Made by a program: the position numbers and the translations under genes. Shown piece by piece: positions 8,867 to 17,755 of a stretch of DNA of 64,000 nucleotides. The notes below the pieces were generated by a model, which ran no database searches, had not been told where the DNA came from, and was given only the letters and a program-made list of their open reading frames with translations. Within the stretch, counting starts at the first letter, position 1. Every line of letters starts with the position of its first letter. Source of the DNA: Companilactobacillus formosensis (GTDB taxonomy: Bacteria; Bacillota; Bacilli; Lactobacillales; Lactobacillaceae); NCBI RefSeq assembly GCF_005405305.1, contig NZ_BJDU01000007.1:62001-126000 (forward strand), given 5' to 3'.

Positions 8867-9451
8867 ATGGTTTGGAATGTACCAAATAAATTAACCATGT
8901 TACGGATTATTTTAATTCCGGTCTTTATTATTTTATTAGCCTTCAATTGGAGTGGCTTGGGGGATATTTACGTCGCCAATGATTTGATTCCAGTCAATCA
9001 TGTTTTAGCAACAGTAGTCTTTATTGTTGCCTCGTTGACAGATTTGTTAGACGGCAAAATTGCTCGTAAGTATCATTTAGTATCTAACTTTGGTAAATTT
9101 GCTGATACGTTGGCTGACAAGATGTTAGTTATGACAGCGTTCATTTTCTTAGTTAGTTTTAAAATGGCTCCAGCTTGGGTAGTTGCTATCATCGTTTGTC
9201 GTGAATTAGCAGTTACTGGTTTAAGAACTATCGTTTTGGAAGTTGGTGGCAAGGTTATGGCAGCTCAAATGCCAGGAAAGATCAAAACTACTACTCAAAT
9301 GTTAGCTATCATTTTCTTGTTGATGCACAACATTTTCTTCTCAGCTATCAATATTCCAATTGGAGAAATTTTCTTATATATCTGTTTAATTTTCACTATT
9401 TATTCAGGTGCTGATTACTTTATTCAAAGTAAAGATATTTTCAAATCTTAA
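8867..9451 (+). CDS. pgsA: CDP-diacylglycerol-glycerol-3-phosphate 3-phosphatidyltransferase
   Basis: Integral membrane enzyme making phosphatidylglycerol-phosphate from CDP-diacylglycerol and glycerol-3-phosphate, the committed step to phosphatidylglycerol and cardiolipin. The CDP-alcohol phosphotransferase signature DG-x2-AR-x8-G-x3-D-x3-D is present as DGKIAR followed by GKFADTLAD. About six hydrophobic helices are visible in 194 residues. I place the start at ATG 8867 because GGAGG (8853-8857) precedes it by nine bases; the longer frame from TTG 8834 begins inside the rodZ terminator. The next gene, cinA, begins 23 bases after the stop. Confidence 0.93.
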   Translation: MVWNVPNKLTMLRIILIPVFIILLAFNWSGLGDIYVANDLIPVNHVLATVVFIVASLTDLLDGKIARKYHLVSNFGKFADTLADKMLVMTAFIFLVSFKMAPAWVVAIIVCRELAVTGLRTIVLEVGGKVMAAQMPGKIKTTTQMLAIIFLLMHNIFFSAINIPIGEIFLYICLIFTIYSGADYFIQSKDIFKS

Positions 9452-9474
9452 TACGTAATTTGAAAGAGAGAGCA

Positions 9475-10014
9475 ATGAAAAAAGAGATAGATTTTTTAAA
9501 GACAATTGAACGATTAGATTTTGAAAAAGGAATTCCAGAAGAGTTTAAAGGTTTTCCTAAACAGACAGTTGATCTATTAAAGCAAAGTCATTTAAAAATC
9601 ACTGCGGCAGAGAGTTTGACGGCCGGGATGTTTCAAGCAACCGTTGCGACTGTCCCAGGTGCATCAAACGTCTTTGATGGTGGTTTTGTTACTTATGCTG
9701 ATTCTATCAAGGTACAATTGCTGGGAATGGATCCGCAATTGATTGAAGACAATACTGTCGTCAGTGGACCTGTAGCTTTGGCAATGGCCAAATTGTCTGC
9801 TGAAAAAATCAAGGCTGATATAGGCGTTGGTTTCACAGGAGTAGCCGGACCTGATCCATTGGAGGGAAACCCTGTGGGAACGGTCTTTATCAGTGCTTAC
9901 AACCGTACAAATAACGAAAAAATCGTCAAAGAATTTCATTTTTCTGGATCGCGTCAAGCTATTCGTGAAAAGTCCGTCCTTTGTGGATTTGCTCTCGTTC
10001 AAGAAATAATATAA
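9475..10014 (+). CDS. cinA: CinA C-terminal-type nicotinamide-nucleotide amidohydrolase (short form)
   Basis: A 179-residue protein consisting almost only of the CinA C-terminal (PncC) domain, which deamidates NMN to NaMN. The family pattern ITAAESLTAGMFQATVATVPGAS is present, as are TGVAGPDP and GTVFIS. Full-length CinA of Bacillus and most lactic acid bacteria is about 410-420 residues, with an N-terminal COG1058 domain that is absent here. The upstream 23 bases cannot hold it and pgsA is intact, so this is a genuine short form. It starts at ATG 9475 behind GAGAG. The order pgsA-cinA-recA is the classic competence/DNA repair neighbourhood. The name follows locus position and domain. Confidence 0.85.
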   Translation: MKKEIDFLKTIERLDFEKGIPEEFKGFPKQTVDLLKQSHLKITAAESLTAGMFQATVATVPGASNVFDGGFVTYADSIKVQLLGMDPQLIEDNTVVSGPVALAMAKLSAEKIKADIGVGFTGVAGPDPLEGNPVGTVFISAYNRTNNEKIVKEFHFSGSRQAIREKSVLCGFALVQEII

Positions 10015-10039
10015 CGAGCAAACATTTGTTCGCTTTTTT
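10015..10039 (+). terminator. Intrinsic terminator after cinA
   Basis: CGAGCAAA (10015-10022) pairs with TTTGTTCG (10025-10032), loop CA, followed by CTTTTTT. It coincides with the LexA-like box at 10019-10032. Confidence 0.75.
10019..10032 (+). promoter_or_regulatory. Candidate LexA (SOS) box upstream of recA
   Basis: CAAACATTTGTTCG matches the Gram-positive consensus CGAAC-N4-GTTCG except for A instead of G at position 2. It lies just upstream of the predicted recA promoter. Because it is also the arm of a terminator stem, the dyad symmetry alone is weak evidence. Confidence 0.5.
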
Positions 10040-10040
10040 C

Positions 10041-10069
10041 TTGCTTTTTTGATGAATTACTAATAATAT
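10041..10069 (+). promoter_or_regulatory. Predicted sigma-A promoter for recA
   Basis: TTGCTT (10041-10046), a 17-base spacer and TAATAT (10064-10069), 34 bases before the recA start codon. Confidence 0.5.
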
Positions 10070-10102
10070 AACTAGTGATGAATGCATTAGGAGGAAAGCA
10101 AT

Positions 10103-11236
10103 TTGGCTAAAGATGAACGACAAAAGGCTTTGGATGTAGCCTTAAAAAAGATTGAAAAGGATTTTGGTAAGGGTGCCATTATGAGAATGGGTGATGATTT
10201 AAATACTCAAATCTCAACTGTTTCTAGTGGTTCACTTGCGCTTGATAATGCATTAGGTGTTGGTGGCTTTCCACGAGGAAGAATCGTAGAAATTTATGGA
10301 CCTGAAAGTTCTGGTAAAACAACCGTTGCTTTACATGCCGTTGCTGAAGTTCAAAAACAAGGTGGTACAGCAGCATATATTGATGCTGAAAATGCCATGG
10401 ATCCCGCTTATGCAACTGCCTTAGGTGTTAATATCGATGACTTGTTGTTATCGCAACCTGATACAGGTGAACAAGGATTAGAGATTGCTGATGCTTTGGT
10501 ATCTAGTGGTGCGGTCGATATCGTCGTTGTCGATTCTGTTGCCGCTTTGGTCCCACGTGCTGAAATTGAAGGTGAGATGGGAGATTCCCACGTTGGTCTT
10601 CAAGCTCGATTGATGTCACAAGCTTTACGTAAGTTGTCTGGTTCAATCAACAAGACTAAGACAATTGCTTTATTTATTAATCAAATTCGTGAAAAAGTCG
10701 GTATTATGTTTGGTAATCCAGAAACTACTCCTGGTGGTCGTGCTTTGAAATTTTATTCAACGATCAGACTAGAAGTACGTCGTGCTGAACAAATCAAAGA
10801 TGGTACAGATGTAATTGGTAACCGTACGAAGATTAAAGTTGTAAAGAATAAGGTTGCTCCACCATTTAAGATTGCTTTGGTAGATATTATGTATGGTCAT
10901 GGTATTTCTCAAACTGGTGAATTAGTGGATATGGCCGTCGATAAGGATATTATCGACAAGAGTGGTTCATGGTATTCTTATGGTGATGAGAGAATTGGTC
11001 AAGGTCGTGAGAATGCAAAGACTTACCTAGCCAATAATCCTGATAAGATGGAAGAAATCAAGCAAAAAGTTCGTGCAGCATACGGCATGGATGGCAAGCC
11101 AGAAGATGAAGAAGATTCTAGTGACGCTAAAAATGCCAAAGATAATAAAGATTCAAAAAAAGATGAAAAAACAGCTAAAAAAGACGATGAAGCTCTAGAT
11201 TTGAATCTTGAGGCTGACAAAAAGGATAATAAATAA
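10103..11236 (+). CDS. recA: Recombinase RecA
   Basis: Strand-exchange recombinase and LexA co-protease activator, 377 residues. Walker A GPESSGKT is at residues 66-73. Other marks are the Walker B-type [12 protein letters not shown], loop L2 around [18 protein letters not shown], and an acidic and lysine-rich C-terminal tail (from about 335). The start is TTG 10103 with a near-perfect AGGAGG (10089-10094) upstream. The Walker-adjacent [11 protein letters not shown] reads N-A-M where most RecA proteins have H-A-L, a conservative group-specific variation. The gene is bounded by terminators on both sides, so it is monocistronic, probably under LexA control. Confidence 0.97.
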   Translation: MAKDERQKALDVALKKIEKDFGKGAIMRMGDDLNTQISTVSSGSLALDNALGVGGFPRGRIVEIYGPESSGKTTVALHAVAEVQKQGGTAAYIDAENAMDPAYATALGVNIDDLLLSQPDTGEQGLEIADALVSSGAVDIVVVDSVAALVPRAEIEGEMGDSHVGLQARLMSQALRKLSGSINKTKTIALFINQIREKVGIMFGNPETTPGGRALKFYSTIRLEVRRAEQIKDGTDVIGNRTKIKVVKNKVAPPFKIALVDIMYGHGISQTGELVDMAVDKDIIDKSGSWYSYGDERIGQGRENAKTYLANNPDKMEEIKQKVRAAYGMDGKPEDEEDSSDAKNAKDNKDSKKDEKTAKKDDEALDLNLEADKKDNK

Positions 11237-11241
11237 GAGAA

Positions 11242-11268
11242 AAGAGGCCGATTGTGTCTCTTTTTTTT
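11242..11268 (+). terminator. Intrinsic terminator after recA
   Basis: AAGAGGC (11242-11248) pairs with GTCTCTT-type bases (11256-11262) with one G-T pair, followed by a run of eight T. Confidence 0.75.
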
Positions 11269-11276
11269 CTTTTTAG

Positions 11277-11306
11277 TTGGTCGACAGGCGATATTTATTC
11301 TATAAT
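11277..11306 (+). promoter_or_regulatory. Predicted sigma-A promoter for rny
   Basis: TTGGTC (11277-11282), an 18-base spacer and a consensus TATAAT (11301-11306), giving a leader of about 70 bases. Confidence 0.55.
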
Positions 11307-11383
11307 ATTAAGTTGTATGTAATAATCTGCAACATTTAAATTTTTACAAACACATTTTTAAAAGCAAATATGGAGGTGATGGC

Positions 11384-12949
11384 ATGTATCCTGCTATCAT
11401 AACCTTCTCTTTCGCTCTAGTAACATTAATTGTGGGTGTCCTTTTCGGATATGCTCTCTGTAAAGATGCCTACGAGAAAAAACTTTCACAAGCTAAACAA
11501 ACTGCTGAAGATATTGTTTCGGACGCTAATAAGGCTGCCAAGTCCTTGAAAAAGGAAAAATTACTTGAAGCCAAGGATGAAATTCATCAGTATCGTGAGA
11601 AGCAAGAAGATGAATTGAAAGAACGTCGTAAAGATATTCAGAAACAAGAAAATCGTGTTCTCGAAAGACAAGACATTTTGGATAAAAAAGACCAAACGCT
11701 TGAAAAACGTGAGGACAATATCGAGCACAACGAAAATAATCTTGCAGTACGCCAACAAAAACTTGATGAAAAGGCTAAACAATTGACTGATACTCTTGAA
11801 AAACAGCAAGCGGAGCTGGTAAGAGTAAGTAACTTAACTCGTGAACAAGCGAGAAAAATCATTCTTGATAAATTAAACAAAGAATTGGTTCATGAACGTG
11901 CCAAAATGATTAAAGAAAGTGACGAACAGGCTAAGCAAACTTCAGAAAAAGATGCTAAAGCCTTGATCGTTGCAGCAATTCAAAGAAGTGCAGCTGATAC
12001 TGTTTCAGAATCGACCGTTACAACCGTTACATTGCCTAATGAAGACATGAAGGGGAGAATTATTGGTCGTGAGGGTAGAAATATCCGGACTATCGAAGCG
12101 TTAACGGGGGTTGACTTGATAATCGACGATACTCCAGAGGCAGTTGCATTAAGTGCTTATGATCCAGTCAGAAGAGAAATAGCTCGAATGGCTCTGGAGA
12201 AATTGATTGAAGATGGAAGAATTCATCCAGCTCGTATCGAAGAAATGGTCGATAAAGCTAGAAAAGAAATGGATGATCATATTCGTGAAGTTGGTGAACA
12301 GACTGTTTATAGTTTGGGCATCAGCTCAATTAATCCTGATTTGATCAAGATTATTGGACGTATGGAATATCGTACGAGTTACGGTCAAAATGTTTTGAAT
12401 CACTCAATCGAAGTCGCTAAATTATCCGCTGTAATGGCTTCAGAGTTGGGTGAAGATGTTATGTTAGCAAAACGAGCAGGTTTATTGCACGATATCGGTA
12501 AGGCTATCGATCGTGAAGTTGACGGATCCCACGTAGAAATAGGTGTGGATATCGCAACTAAGTATAAAGAACCAGAAGTAGTCATTAATACGATTGCTTC
12601 ACATCATGGGGATGTTGAACCAACATCATTGATTGCAACAATTGTTGCAGCGGCTGATGCAATTTCTGCATCGCGTCCTGGTGCTAGATCAGAATCGATG
12701 GAGAATTACATTCACCGTCTTGAAAAATTGGAAGAAATTTCTGATAAACATGAAGGTGTTGATCATAGTTATGCTATTCAAGCTGGTCATGAAATTCGTG
12801 TCATGGTCAAGCCTGAACAAATTTCTGACGATCAAGCTGCAATTTTAGCTCGAGATATTAAAGGTGAGATTGAAGACAATCTTGAATATCCTGGACATAT
12901 TAAAGTCACAGTTGTTCGTGAAGTCAGAAAAGTTGAATTAGCAAAATAA
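11384..12949 (+). CDS. rny: Ribonuclease Y
   Basis: Membrane-anchored endoribonuclease that starts mRNA decay in Gram-positive bacteria, 521 residues. An N-terminal membrane helix (about 5-25) is followed by a long charged coiled coil (about 30-200), a KH domain (about 210-270, with [15 protein letters not shown]) and an HD phosphodiesterase domain with HD at residues 369-370 (LLHDIGKA) and the HHGD segment. The start is ATG 11384 behind GGAGGTGAT. It follows recA as in other lactobacilli, with its own promoter and terminator. In Bacillus, RNase Y cuts the cggR-gapA message; both genes are in this window. Confidence 0.96.
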   Translation: MYPAIITFSFALVTLIVGVLFGYALCKDAYEKKLSQAKQTAEDIVSDANKAAKSLKKEKLLEAKDEIHQYREKQEDELKERRKDIQKQENRVLERQDILDKKDQTLEKREDNIEHNENNLAVRQQKLDEKAKQLTDTLEKQQAELVRVSNLTREQARKIILDKLNKELVHERAKMIKESDEQAKQTSEKDAKALIVAAIQRSAADTVSESTVTTVTLPNEDMKGRIIGREGRNIRTIEALTGVDLIIDDTPEAVALSAYDPVRREIARMALEKLIEDGRIHPARIEEMVDKARKEMDDHIREVGEQTVYSLGISSINPDLIKIIGRMEYRTSYGQNVLNHSIEVAKLSAVMASELGEDVMLAKRAGLLHDIGKAIDREVDGSHVEIGVDIATKYKEPEVVINTIASHHGDVEPTSLIATIVAAADAISASRPGARSESMENYIHRLEKLEEISDKHEGVDHSYAIQAGHEIRVMVKPEQISDDQAAILARDIKGEIEDNLEYPGHIKVTVVREVRKVELAK

Positions 12950-12957
12950 TTATTGAG

Positions 12958-12987
12958 GGGTGTATCAAAGGGTACACTCTTTTTTTA
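12958..12987 (+). terminator. Intrinsic terminator after rny
   Basis: GGGTGTA (12958-12964) pairs with TACACTC (12973-12979), followed by eight T. Confidence 0.8.
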
Positions 12988-12994
12988 TTTTCTT

Positions 12995-13022
12995 TTAGAT
13001 TAAGGGTCTGGTATTGTATAAT
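12995..13022 (+). promoter_or_regulatory. Predicted promoter for tagO
   Basis: TTAGAT (12995-13000), a 16-base spacer and consensus TATAAT (13017-13022). The -35 is weak. Confidence 0.45.
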
Positions 13023-13054
13023 TGTTTTATTAATGGAAAGTGAGTTTTTCTAAA

Positions 13055-14149
13055 ATGTCGGTTATGTTTAGTGTAATAGTAAAATTATTTTTAACGATGA
13101 TTCTGTCGGCTGCAATAACTCCTTTCGTAGTGAAATTAGCCTATATTTTAGGAGCTGTGGATAAACCAAATGCTCGGCGAGTAAATGTTAAGCCAATGCC
13201 CACAATGGGTGGACTGGCTATTTTTATTGCGTTTAATTTTTCGACGTTTGTGTTATTGCGCGAACAATTTCCTACTCATGAGTTGTTCAGTGTTTTCTTG
13301 GCCGAATGTATCATTATTTTGACAGGGATTATTGATGATATTAGAGAGTTGTCGCCTAAAGCTAAGTTAGCTGGGATCTTGGCAGCAGCGTTGGTAATTT
13401 ACTTCTTAGCTGGAATTAGAATGAATGAGGTCACGTTACCAATTTTTGGTTCATTCCAACTTGGTTGGTGGAGTCTGCCGATAACTATCATTTGGATTAT
13501 CGCTATTACTAATGCGGTCAATTTGATTGATGGACTCGATGGCTTGGCGACGGGAGTTTCAATCATAGCGTTGTTTACCATGGGAGTTATGGCATATTTC
13601 TTCTTGAATATGACTAACGTTTATGTAGCAATTTGGATTTTTGCGATGGTAGCAGCCTTAATTGGTTTCTTACCACATAATTTCCATCCAGCCAGCATTT
13701 TCTTAGGTGATACTGGTTCACTCTTTATTGGTTTCATGATGGCCGTCTTTTCTTTAAAGGGCCTCAAAAACGTAACTTTCATTAGTTTATTGATGCCAGT
13801 GGTTATTATGGGTGTGCCAATTACGGATACTGTTTATGCAATTTTAAGAAGATTATTGAACAAAAAGCCAATTATGCAAGCCGATAAGCACCATTTGCAC
13901 CATCGTTTGATGCAATTGGGATTGTCACATCGTCAAACTGTTTTGGTGATTTATGGATTGTCATTAGTATTTGCCTTTATTTCATTGCTTTATCCATTGT
14001 CAACTTTATGGGGAAGCGTTTTGTTGACGATAGGCGTTTTGATTGGTTTGGAATTATTTATTGAATCGATTGGTTTACTTGGTGATGATCGTCAGCCTTT
14101 ACTACGTTCGATTCAAAGATTCGTTAAAAGAATGGAAAAGAAAGATTAG
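13055..14149 (+). CDS. tagO: Undecaprenyl-phosphate GlcNAc-1-phosphate transferase (TagO/WecA type)
   Basis: Polytopic membrane enzyme of 364 residues that transfers GlcNAc-1-phosphate from UDP-GlcNAc to undecaprenyl phosphate, the first step of wall teichoic acid or related polymer synthesis. Family motifs seen are the DD in GIIDDIRELSPKAKL, NLIDGLDGLATG, the FLGDTGSLFIG segment and the HHLHHR motif near the C-terminal third. I prefer ATG 13055 to GTG 13040, because GTGAG sits about ten bases upstream of the ATG and nothing suitable precedes the GTG. It stands alone with its own promoter and terminator. Confidence 0.93.
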   Translation: MSVMFSVIVKLFLTMILSAAITPFVVKLAYILGAVDKPNARRVNVKPMPTMGGLAIFIAFNFSTFVLLREQFPTHELFSVFLAECIIILTGIIDDIRELSPKAKLAGILAAALVIYFLAGIRMNEVTLPIFGSFQLGWWSLPITIIWIIAITNAVNLIDGLDGLATGVSIIALFTMGVMAYFFLNMTNVYVAIWIFAMVAALIGFLPHNFHPASIFLGDTGSLFIGFMMAVFSLKGLKNVTFISLLMPVVIMGVPITDTVYAILRRLLNKKPIMQADKHHLHHRLMQLGLSHRQTVLVIYGLSLVFAFISLLYPLSTLWGSVLLTIGVLIGLELFIESIGLLGDDRQPLLRSIQRFVKRMEKKD

Positions 14150-14178
14150 CAAGTGCCGTTATAGCGCCTGCTTTTTTT
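14148..14178 (+). terminator. Intrinsic terminator after tagO
   Basis: AGCA..GTGC pairs with GCGC..TGCT (14148-14172) around one internal mismatch, followed by seven T. Confidence 0.65.
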
Positions 14179-14288
14179 GTTTCTGAAGATATTCTACAAA
14201 TCTTAGACAGTTGAAAGATTGAGTTCTACTTTTCATAGGTAGTAAATATATGTTGGTACCTTTAAATTGAAATTGAGGAGGATTCAAT

Positions 14289-15047
14289 ATGGAATTGAAT
14301 GAACAGCTAAGAAAATATCGAAAGCAAAATGATTTAACCCAACGAGAGTTAGCCTTGAAATTAAATGTTTCTGATAAGACAATTTCTAGTTGGGAAACTG
14401 GTCGAACTTATCCAGATATTTCGATGTTGATCAATTTAAGTTCTATTTTGAAAGTTTCCTTAGATGAATTTTTAAAGGGAGATTTTGAAACTGTGCAAAA
14501 AATTGATAAAGATTTGAAATTAAAACGAGTTTATAAAAAATGGTTAATAGCAATTTTAGTATTGGTTTTTGCCATCGGAGGAAGTTTTTACTTTTTATCA
14601 ACTTACCAGTATAAGAATGTCATGGTCGATCGATTTAATCCGTTGTTGGAGACTGAAATTGGTTATGCGGCTTTGCCAACTGAAAAGACAGCTATTGCTT
14701 CAGATTATGAAATTGTTAAAGATTCCCATGGTAAAACAAAAAAAATCTTGGGTTCGCCATATAAGAATATGGTTGTAACTGACAATGCTTGGGGAGATTC
14801 TTCATTCTTAACTTTTTATGGTGGATTAGCTCCCAAAAATAAACCCTATGCGATGGTAAAGCACCGTGGTAGCTATGTTTCTAGAATTAATTTTGTCGAC
14901 TGGCAATCAATTCCTAAATCTATTAGAAATAATATGTATCGAGATTATGAAAAATATCGCGGAATGTATCAAGTCTTTAAAGAAAGCCAAACAGGACATC
15001 AAGGTAACGACGTTCCAATTTTTACTATGCAGACAGGTAGATACTAA
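14289..15047 (+). CDS. Membrane-anchored XRE-type helix-turn-helix protein
   Basis: Protein of 252 residues. Residues 1-65 form a clear XRE/Cro-type HTH (LRKYRKQNDLTQRELALKLNVSDKTISSWETGRTYPD). One hydrophobic segment at about 85-104 is followed by a roughly 145-residue domain predicted outside the membrane. This looks like a one-component regulator with a sensory domain across the membrane; I do not recognise the outer domain or its signal. It starts at ATG 14289 behind GAGGAGG and is isolated between terminators. The 110 bases upstream carry AGGTA and TACCT 15 bases apart (about 14239-14263), a possible self-operator of low confidence. Confidence 0.8.
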   Translation: MELNEQLRKYRKQNDLTQRELALKLNVSDKTISSWETGRTYPDISMLINLSSILKVSLDEFLKGDFETVQKIDKDLKLKRVYKKWLIAILVLVFAIGGSFYFLSTYQYKNVMVDRFNPLLETEIGYAALPTEKTAIASDYEIVKDSHGKTKKILGSPYKNMVVTDNAWGDSSFLTFYGGLAPKNKPYAMVKHRGSYVSRINFVDWQSIPKSIRNNMYRDYEKYRGMYQVFKESQTGHQGNDVPIFTMQTGRY

Positions 15048-15086
15048 AAAACTCCGATTCGCTTTTTTTACGAATCGGAGTTTTTT
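15046..15086. terminator. Strong bidirectional terminator
   Basis: A perfect 16-base stem (15046-15061 with 15071-15086; core ACTCCGATTCG) has A-runs and T-runs on both sides. It serves the HTH gene on the plus strand and the yigZ-type gene on the minus strand, whose stop codon (15085-15087) overlaps the stem. Confidence 0.92.
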
Positions 15087-15723
15087 AATTGGCCTCAATA
15101 GGAACTTGTTTGTAAGTTTTTTGAGTTTCTTTTAATTGAATTTGGTTTTGGAATAAATCTTTGATATTTTGTACAGCTTGATCAACTACGTTTAAATCTA
15201 AATAAATTTCACATTTAATATCGGTAGTAAACTGTTTATTTTCAAGGTTGATTTTTTCGTTTTTGGCATAGTTATCAAATTTATCAAATAAATGATATGG
15301 AATTGTTAATTCAAATCCTTGTTGAATACGATTTTCAACTAAGCCAATTTCTTTGACCGCTTCAGCAGTAGTTGAAGAATAAGCCCTGATAAGACCACCG
15401 GCACCTAATTTAATACCACCGAAGTATCTGGTAACAACGACTGCCACGTTCTGCAATTCTTGTTGTTGTAAGACGTTTAGAATCGGTGATCCTGCAGTTC
15501 CACTAGGTTCACCATCATCTGACATACGTTCGATCAGTACATTTTCTTTGACGATAAAGGCAGTGCAATTATGAGTAGCACCAGATTCTTGCTGACGAAT
15601 TTTCTTGATAAAATCATTGGCTTCATCCTCAGAGAATACTTGGGCGATGTGTGCAATGAAACGAGATTTTTTAATGTCTTTTTCATGACTGCCAGTTTGA
15701 GCGATTGTTTTATAATTTTCCAA
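15085..15723 (-). CDS. YigZ/IMPACT family protein
   Basis: Protein of 212 residues of the UPF0029/IMPACT family, with the N-terminal domain (about 1-125) carrying the signature SDDGEPSGTAGSPIL and the C-terminal DUF1949 domain. The family is linked to translation control in eukaryotes; its bacterial role is undefined. The start is the minus-strand ATG at 15723, with AAAGGAG upstream. It is divergent from comFA with only 30 bases between start codons, an arrangement common in lactobacilli. Confidence 0.9.
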   Translation of the reverse strand: MENYKTIAQTGSHEKDIKKSRFIAHIAQVFSEDEANDFIKKIRQQESGATHNCTAFIVKENVLIERMSDDGEPSGTAGSPILNVLQQQELQNVAVVVTRYFGGIKLGAGGLIRAYSSTTAEAVKEIGLVENRIQQGFELTIPYHLFDKFDNYAKNEKINLENKQFTTDIKCEIYLDLNVVDQAVQNIKDLFQNQIQLKETQKTYKQVPIEAN

Positions 15724-15753
15724 AAATAATGACTCCTTTGCGTATTTTTTTAT

Positions 15754-17064
15754 ATGGATAAAATAAATGAATATTTAGGTGGCCGCGTACTTAATGCGAC
15801 TAATTTAGAAAATGAAGATTTATATAAATTGCAGGCGTTGGGAGGTGTGATTTGTGAGGCAACTGTAAAAAAAGATAATAAACTGTTTTGTCGACGTTGC
15901 TTGATGGAAATCGAAAAGTTACCGATTGATTTTCAATATTGCCGTTACTGTATTAATTTAGGAAAAATTCAGGCAAACGATAAGTTGATAATTACTCCGA
16001 CAGACGTCTCATATCCAATTCAAGGCCAATACTTACGATGGAACGGGCAATTAACTTCGAATCAACAAAAAGGTGTTAGAGAGCTTATAAATGCCTTTCA
16101 CAATAGACAAGATCATTTAGTTTGGGCCGTAACTGGTGCTGGTAAAACAGAAATGATTTTTTCTTTGATCGAACAAATATTGAAAAAAGGTCAACGAGTA
16201 GCAATGTGTTCTCCTCGAGTTGACGTTTGTATTGAACTATTCCCACGAATCCAAAAGGTTTTTCCAGGAACTTCAATTGGACTTTTTCATGGCAAGAGTG
16301 AAGAAAAATATCATTTGACTCAAATTGCTATTATGACAGTTCACCAGTTGATCCGTTTTGAACACGCCTTTGATGTCTTGATAATTGATGAAGTAGATTC
16401 GTATCCTTTGGAAGGTAATGAAATGTTGCATAAGGCCATCTTTAAAGCTAAAAAAATTGATGGAATGATTGTTTATCTATCTGCCACGCCACCAAAGAAA
16501 TTACTTCAAGATGTTCAACAAGGAAAAATTACCTTGAGTAAATTGTATCAAAGATTCCACGGTCATCCACTACCTGAACCGCAGTGTCATCTTTTGTTCA
16601 AAAAAGTTAATTTTTGGGGTATTAATCCTCAATTGCGTTATAAATTAAATCAAATGATTAATAACAAACAACGATTTATGTTGTTCTTTCCACAAATTCC
16701 AATTATGAAATCCTTTGCTGAACAATTAATGAAATTGTATCCAACATTAAAGTTTGTCGATGTGAGTTCCAAAGATAAACAACGATTAGAAAAGGTACAA
16801 CAGTTTCGTGATCAAGAAGTGCAAGCCATCTTGACGACAACGATTTTGGAACGTGGCGTCACATTCAAGAAGATTACGGTAATTGTTTTAGAAGCACAAG
16901 CAAAAGAATTTACGAAGACGACACTGATCCAAATAGCTGGAAGAGCTGGTAGGGGTAAAGATTCTTATGATGACGAGGTTCATTTCTACTATCAATATTA
17001 CACAGAACAGATTCGTTTAGCTTGTGCAGAAATCAAATATTTAAATCAGCAGGCCAAAAAATGA
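15754..17064 (+). CDS. comFA: Late competence DEAD-box ATPase ComFA
   Basis: ATP-dependent DNA translocase/helicase of the natural transformation machinery, 436 residues, acting at the membrane on incoming single-stranded DNA. A four-cysteine zinc finger (CRRCL...CRYC, about residues 47-69) precedes the helicase core with Walker A AVTGAGKTEM, the DEVD box in LIIDEVDSYP, SATPP (motif III) and QIAGRAGRG (motif VI). The start is ATG 15754; no convincing ribosome binding site precedes it, but the N-terminal YLGGRVLNATNL matches the expected family beginning. comFC overlaps its stop codon. The gene is intact, so competence genes are retained. Confidence 0.92.
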   Translation: MDKINEYLGGRVLNATNLENEDLYKLQALGGVICEATVKKDNKLFCRRCLMEIEKLPIDFQYCRYCINLGKIQANDKLIITPTDVSYPIQGQYLRWNGQLTSNQQKGVRELINAFHNRQDHLVWAVTGAGKTEMIFSLIEQILKKGQRVAMCSPRVDVCIELFPRIQKVFPGTSIGLFHGKSEEKYHLTQIAIMTVHQLIRFEHAFDVLIIDEVDSYPLEGNEMLHKAIFKAKKIDGMIVYLSATPPKKLLQDVQQGKITLSKLYQRFHGHPLPEPQCHLLFKKVNFWGINPQLRYKLNQMINNKQRFMLFFPQIPIMKSFAEQLMKLYPTLKFVDVSSKDKQRLEKVQQFRDQEVQAILTTTILERGVTFKKITVIVLEAQAKEFTKTTLIQIAGRAGRGKDSYDDEVHFYYQYYTEQIRLACAEIKYLNQQAKK

Positions 17065-17741
17065 AATGTCTCAATTGTGGTACAGAAATAAACAATAATT
17101 TAAAAATATCAGAAATATTCTTGTTTCAAGCTGAGATACCAAATTATATTTGTGATCTATGTCGTAGTCAGTTAGAACCATTAGATGGGCAAAATAATTG
17201 TCCACGTTGCTGTAAGCCTAATATTGGGACAATTTGTCAGGATTGTCTGATGTGGGAAAAGAAATATCAAATAATCAATTGCCATCAAGCTTTGTTTGAG
17301 TATAATCAGTTCATACACAGCTACTTCAAGCTGTATAAAAGATACGGAGATGTCTTGTTAGCACGATTATTTTATCAAGATATAAAGAGATGGTCTTTGA
17401 AACATTCCTTTGATGTAGTTACTTACATTCCTGCTAGCCCGAGTCATCTTCAAGCACGAGGTTTTGATCCGGTTTATGAACTATATAAAGATATTTTTAA
17501 TTTAAAAAAACTTTTAGTCAAAGTAGATGCCGATAAACCACAGGCACAAAAAAATCGTTTGGAGAGGCTGCAGACTCCTCAAACCTTTTATCCTTTACCA
17601 GAGTTAAAACAAATTCCCAAAAATCAAAATATCTTAATATTGGATGATATTTATACGACCGGCCGGACTTTAATGCATAGTCATGATGTGTTTTTACAAG
17701 CTGGCTTGACGAATATTTCAACATTTTCATTATCTCGATAG
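17061..17741 (+). CDS. comFC: Late competence protein ComFC (phosphoribosyltransferase-like)
   Basis: Protein of 226 residues. N-terminal zinc-binding cysteine pairs (CLNC, CDLC, CPRCC, CQDC) are followed by a phosphoribosyltransferase-fold domain with the PRPP loop ILILDDIYTTGRTL near the C-terminus. It is required with ComFA for DNA uptake in transformable relatives, probably as a ComFA partner. I chose ATG 17061, which overlaps the comFA stop in an ATGA arrangement, over an upstream in-frame start within comFA, because the first cysteine pair follows immediately. Confidence 0.92.
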   Translation: MKCLNCGTEINNNLKISEIFLFQAEIPNYICDLCRSQLEPLDGQNNCPRCCKPNIGTICQDCLMWEKKYQIINCHQALFEYNQFIHSYFKLYKRYGDVLLARLFYQDIKRWSLKHSFDVVTYIPASPSHLQARGFDPVYELYKDIFNLKKLLVKVDADKPQAQKNRLERLQTPQTFYPLPELKQIPKNQNILILDDIYTTGRTLMHSHDVFLQAGLTNISTFSLSR

Positions 17742-17755
17742 TGAAAACGTTGTCA
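17742..17755 (+). promoter_or_regulatory. Perfect cre box (CcpA site) at the hpf promoter
   Basis: TGAAAACGTTGTCA matches all 14 positions of the catabolite-responsive consensus TGWAANCGNTNWCA. It covers the -35 hexamer of the hpf promoter, the position expected for repression by CcpA. Confidence 0.75.

Noticed and set aside
15737-15746. TTTGCGTATT before comFA, considered as a competence-specific (cin/com) box.
   Set aside because: It lacks several core bases of the streptococcal/lactococcal box and lies only eight bases before the start codon, too close for a promoter element of the comFA message.
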